Assembly (NCBI GenBank): GCA_041397825.1
Contig: JAWKVX010000008.1
Span: forward strand, 1 to 64,000
Direction of reading: 5' to 3'
DNA from: JANNSX01 sp041397825
GTDB lineage: Bacteria; Pseudomonadota; Alphaproteobacteria; Rhizobiales; Hyphomicrobiaceae
DNA: 64,000 bases
Shown here: piece after piece, positions 60,872 through 64,000 of the stretch
How positions within the stretch are numbered: the first letter of the stretch is position 1
Layout: the number at the start of each line of letters is the position of its first letter
The notes under the pieces: model-generated
What the model saw: only the letters and a program-made list of their open reading frames with translations
Database searches by the model: none
Told to the model about the DNA's origin: nothing
Position numbers and translations under genes: made by a program

Positions 60872-62980
60872 ATGACAATCCGCCTTTCGATCCCGCTACG
60901 TATGATCGGGCTCGCGCTCGCGCTGGGCGTTGCGGAACCGGTGCTCGCGCAAAGCCTGTCTCCGGACGCTGCGGCCATCGTATCCGACACGCGCTCGAGC
61001 CCCGAGCTTTCCGACAAGCAGTTGCGCCAGCGCCTGCAGACGCTGCGGACCGCACTCGATCAGACCGACCTCAGCGAAGAGCTTCGCAAGGAGCTCCGGA
61101 GCCTGCTGCGCGCCGATCGCGCCGAGCAGGACGCACGCAGCGCAACCGCCGACGCGGGAGCAGCCGCACCTGACACGACCGAGGTGACCTCCCCCGACAC
61201 GGGCACGAGCGCCGGCTCGACAACGCTCGATGCGGCGGGCGGCGGCACCGCGTCCGCTACGATCGACACCATCGTGTCGACGACCAGCCCGAGCAGCGAT
61301 CTCTCGGACGAGGCTCTCCAGGGTCGTCTGGCCGAGATCGACGCTGGTCTTGCCCAGGGCGATCTGCCCCGTGCGCTTCGCCGCCAGCTGGCCAGCCTGC
61401 AGGCGGCCGATCAGGCCGAGATCGAGCGCCGCCGTGCCGCCGTCACACAGGAGCAGACCTCGGCTGGCGAGGAGGAACCGCTCGTGGCAGCCGCTTCCCC
61501 CGACGATGAGCCGGCCCCGTCATCGGCCAGCATCGCCACATCGGAACCCGATGCCGCTGCCGAGCCTGCGGCCAGCCCGAGCAAGACCAGTGGTAATCTC
61601 CTCGGCGACGCCCGAGCGCTTCTGAGCTCGAGCAGCAATCCCCGAACGCTGTCGACGAGCGACCTTCGCGAACGGCTGTCCGATGCCCGCCAGCTGCTCG
61701 CCAATCGCAAGTTGCCCGGCAATCTCCGCGGCAAGCTGACCGACCTTTCGGCCAAGCTGCGAAGTGAGATACGCCGTCGCGACGCGACGGCCGCCAACCA
61801 GGACAGCACCGCCACCACGACAGGCTCGGCGACCAGGAAACAGTCCATCGTCGTTGCCGACAATACGTCGGGCGGCCAGACCCTCACGCAGAAGAAGCGC
61901 GCGGGCACCCTGTCCGCCGCCGATCGCCAGGCCCTGACCTTCCTCAACGACAAGACCCGCGCCGAGCGGCTGCCCCGCGCCGAGTTGCGCAAGCGCCTCG
62001 ACATCTATCGGGCCCTGCTCGCCTCCCGCCAGCTGTCGCCGCAGGTCGCGAAGGACTTGCGTGCCAAGCTCGCCCGCGAGCGTACGCTGCTGCGCGAGAA
62101 GGTCACCGTCGAGGAGGTCCAGACGACGAAGGCGAAGTCGAAGAGCAATCGTGCCGCTCCGAAGGTCGTGATGCGCGAGCCCACCACCAATGAGGCACCG
62201 CGCCTCGCCACCGATCGCCGCCGGGCGACCGAGCTCAACGAGGTGCAGCTCAACCGCCGTATCAAGGCCTTCCGCGTGCTCAATCGGAGCGACCGGACCT
62301 CGGCGGCGGAACGGGCCGCCTATCGCGAGAAGCTCAGGGCCGATCGTGCCGAGCTGCGTCGACGGCTGCTCGAGGATAAGCGCCGGCGGGCGGCGGCAGC
62401 GCGAAGGGCACCGCGACTGACCGTCGACGTCGACCTCGGCCGCAATGCCGGCGTCACGCTGTGGGCCGCGGAGGCTGGCGACGAGGAGATCGAGCGGCAG
62501 TTGACCGCCCGCCCGGTCAGGCGTCTGCGCCAACGATACTCCCGGCGGATCATCCTCGCCGATCCGGAGCCGATCGTCACACGCGAGGAGGTCCGGGACA
62601 GTCTGCCGAGCGTCGAGATCGACACCATCAATTTCGGCTTCAACGAGAGCTTTGTCGGCGAGGAGGAGATCGCCGCACTCGACCGGATCGGCTCCATCCT
62701 GGAGCGCATTCTCTCCGATCACCCCGACGAGGTGTTCCTGATCGAGGGACATACCGATGCGGTCGGCTCGGACGAGTACAATCTCAGGCTCTCGCGCGAG
62801 CGGGCCCGCGCCGTGAAGGAGGCCCTGGTCGACTACTACGCCATCTCGCCGGACAGCCTGTCCGTCGTCGGCCTCGGCGAGCGCTACTTGAAGATCCCGA
62901 CCCTCGAGCCCGAGGAGGAGAACCGTCGCGTCACCGTTCGCCGCCTGACGCCGCTCCTCTCGGAGTACGATCCGTACTGA
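60872..62980 (+). CDS. OmpA-family protein with an extended repeat-rich N-terminal region
   Basis: 702 aa. Signal peptide MTIRLSIPLRMIGLALALGV... ending near AQS (residue 27). Residues about 40-540 are rich in Arg, Leu, Asp and Ala and repeat a helical unit of about 45-50 residues (S-ELxxRL...LL....LPxxLRxxLxxLxADRAExxRR) at least five times, alternating with Ser/Thr/Ala-rich linkers. The C-terminal OmpA domain (NFGFNESFVGEEEIAALDRI... GHTDAVGSDEYNLRLSRERARAV) has the Asp and Arg that bind diaminopimelate. It should anchor to peptidoglycan in the periplasm. A GGGAGGG precedes the ATG. Confidence 0.88.
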   Translation: MTIRLSIPLRMIGLALALGVAEPVLAQSLSPDAAAIVSDTRSSPELSDKQLRQRLQTLRTALDQTDLSEELRKELRSLLRADRAEQDARSATADAGAAAPDTTEVTSPDTGTSAGSTTLDAAGGGTASATIDTIVSTTSPSSDLSDEALQGRLAEIDAGLAQGDLPRALRRQLASLQAADQAEIERRRAAVTQEQTSAGEEEPLVAAASPDDEPAPSSASIATSEPDAAAEPAASPSKTSGNLLGDARALLSSSSNPRTLSTSDLRERLSDARQLLANRKLPGNLRGKLTDLSAKLRSEIRRRDATAANQDSTATTTGSATRKQSIVVADNTSGGQTLTQKKRAGTLSAADRQALTFLNDKTRAERLPRAELRKRLDIYRALLASRQLSPQVAKDLRAKLARERTLLREKVTVEEVQTTKAKSKSNRAAPKVVMREPTTNEAPRLATDRRRATELNEVQLNRRIKAFRVLNRSDRTSAAERAAYREKLRADRAELRRRLLEDKRRRAAAARRAPRLTVDVDLGRNAGVTLWAAEAGDEEIERQLTARPVRRLRQRYSRRIILADPEPIVTREEVRDSLPSVEIDTINFGFNESFVGEEEIAALDRIGSILERILSDHPDEVFLIEGHTDAVGSDEYNLRLSRERARAVKEALVDYYAISPDSLSVVGLGERYLKIPTLEPEEENRRVTVRRLTPLLSEYDPY

Positions 62981-63005
62981 GCCCCGGGCCGGACATCAAC
63001 GGACC

Positions 63006-63035
63006 GCGCGCCTCGGCCTGACCGCCGGGGCGCGC
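63006..63035. terminator. Bidirectional hairpin between the OmpA-family and deacetylase genes
   Basis: 11-bp GC-rich stem (63006-63016 and 63025-63035, one G-T pair) with an 8-base loop, between two convergent genes. TGTCGTTT follows on the plus strand. Confidence 0.6.
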
Positions 63036-63054
63036 TGTCGTTTGGGGATGTGCC

Positions 63055-63939
63055 CTATTGCACGCGAGCCGCGATGGCGCCGATCGGCTCGAAGCGGAAC
63101 TCGGCGAGCAGCTGTCTAAGCTTCCGTCGCATCGCCGTGCCGCGCCCATGCCCCTGGGACAGCGCATTCTTGAGGAGCCGCAGCCGCACCCCGGCCGACA
63201 GCGGCGCCTCCACAAAGCCGATCCGCGGATAGCCCTCCTGGAACTCATGGGGATGAAAATAGGTCACGGCCGGCCGTCCCTCGTCGTCGCAGCGCCGGAT
63301 CGCCCGTCGCGTCACCGCATAGGGAAAATGCCGGACATAGCCACCGCCGGCTGCAGGCACGGCCCTGCCGCGCACATCCACGGCCGTCAGCGGCACCTCG
63401 ACGAGGCCGCTCTCGAGCCGCCAGGCCCGGCGCGGGGCATCGGCGATGCCGTAGCGTCGCCCGGCGATCGGGAAGATCGAGCTGTCATAGGCGAATCCGA
63501 GGTCATGCAACACATCGAGCGCCCATAGCGACGCGTTGACGATCGAGAAGGCCGGCGCCCGGTGACCTTTGACACCGGTGCCGGCCGCATCCTCGATCGC
63601 AGCCATACCGCGGGCGATCTCGGCCTTGAACTCACCCGGCGTCATGCGCGTGACATAGTGATGCTCGTCACCGTGCAGAGCCAGCTCATGACCCTCGGCG
63701 GCGATCCGGCGGACGAGGTCCGGGAATCTGCGCGCGATGTTTCCGAGCGTGAAGAAGGTGCCCTTGACGCCTGTCTCCGCCAGCGTCTCGAGGATCCACT
63801 CGGTGTTGCGCTCCGCCTCCTCGGTCGGCGCCAGTTGCCGGCCGAGAAAGTCCTTGGCGACGATCTGATAGTAGCACTCGATGTCGAAGGACAGGCCGTG
63901 GCTGAAGCGATGTTCCTGGCTTTCGGTCACCGCAGTCAC
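63055..63939 (-). CDS. Polysaccharide deacetylase family protein (XrtA/PEP-CTERM locus type)
   Basis: 294-aa NodB-like carbohydrate esterase. LSFDIECYYQ (Asp-Ile-Glu in place of Asp-Asp), HELALHGDEHHYVTRMTPGEF (metal His pair), KGHRAPAFSI and a C-terminal YFHPHEFQEGYP are the features of the exosortase-associated deacetylase subgroup with the DUF3473 tail. That subgroup lies in exopolysaccharide/exosortase loci, so the DNA to the right probably continues such a cluster. The start is a GTG at 63939; an in-frame GTG at 63930 is also possible. Confidence 0.88.
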   Translation of the reverse strand: MTAVTESQEHRFSHGLSFDIECYYQIVAKDFLGRQLAPTEEAERNTEWILETLAETGVKGTFFTLGNIARRFPDLVRRIAAEGHELALHGDEHHYVTRMTPGEFKAEIARGMAAIEDAAGTGVKGHRAPAFSIVNASLWALDVLHDLGFAYDSSIFPIAGRRYGIADAPRRAWRLESGLVEVPLTAVDVRGRAVPAAGGGYVRHFPYAVTRRAIRRCDDEGRPAVTYFHPHEFQEGYPRIGFVEAPLSAGVRLRLLKNALSQGHGRGTAMRRKLRQLLAEFRFEPIGAIAARVQ

Positions 63940-63944
63940 AGTGG

Positions 63945-64000
63945 TCAGTCCCGATGGCTGCCGGTGACGAAATAGCCCGGTCCCATCGGCCGGATGTCGA
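63945..64000 (-). CDS. 3' end of a gene upstream of the deacetylase
   Basis: An open minus-strand frame enters from the right edge and ends DIRPMGPGYFVTGSHRD at the TGA at 63945-63947, 5 bases before the deacetylase start. The spacing suggests an operon. The 17 residues visible are too few to name a family; the locus type makes an exopolysaccharide-system protein likely. Confidence 0.45.
   Translation of the reverse strand, partial: DIRPMGPGYFVTGSHRD

Overview
The window reads as high-GC alphaproteobacterial chromosome (Rhodospirillales/Hyphomicrobiales-like): folP-glmM and pcm-nlpD gene pairs, an FNR/FnrL-type regulator with four cysteines, a glx/mgs-type split glutamate-synthase cluster, a UvrB with long N- and C-terminal extensions, and strong C/G third-position codon use. 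I cannot assign a genus. Most of the DNA is densely coding; clearly looser, less GC-biased stretches lie at about 19.8-21.6 kb and 35.8-40.7 kb.

Layout. 0-5.3 kb: end of a DUF1127 protein, folP, glmM, an NADPH-dependent FMN reductase-like protein, a DUF502 membrane protein, then a YkgJ-type cysteine-cluster protein and a cold-shock protein on the minus strand. 5.4-11 kb (minus): glutamine synthetase homologue, class II amidotransferase, GXGXG protein, FMN glutamate-synthase-like protein and a 137-aa protein of unknown function; together these look like a nitrogen-transfer module related to GlxBCD or MgsABC. 11.2-19.7 kb: a FadR-type regulator with an MBL-fold enzyme, an AhpD-like protein, class I fumarase (minus), a double-RidA protein and two tandem 525-aa M20-family hydrolases, probably a catabolic region. 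19.8-28.1 kb: cytochrome P450, NlpD-like LysM/M23 lipoprotein, Pcm, RarD, a TM2 protein, ParC and a 62-aa protein. 28.2-35.8 kb: one 2495-aa RTX/Ig-like repeat protein, a probable type I-secreted adhesin.

36.5-40.7 kb: an XRE regulator followed by a small island flanked by a 49-bp direct repeat. One repeat copy is the 3' part of an intact tRNA-Thr(GGT) gene. The island holds an internally deleted IS3-family element, a broken DUF2177 gene and an intact folE-BLUF operon. It is the best-supported mobile region in the window.

40.8-64 kb: murA, a Rieske oxygenase overlapping a 2-hydroxyacid dehydrogenase, a CNNM/CBS (CorC/HlyC-type) membrane protein, a second PCMT-like protein, a dimethylformamidase-like protein, an aminotransferase, an FNR-type regulator, a secreted protein, an ABC1/AarF-type kinase-like protein, a membrane adenylate cyclase, a solitary MalK/UgpC-type ATPase, a TIR-domain membrane protein, uvrB, a glutathione transferase, a DUF922 protein, an OmpA-family protein with internal repeats, and an XrtA-locus-type polysaccharide deacetylase at the right edge.

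All functional assignments rest on motif recognition by eye; no similarity search was run.
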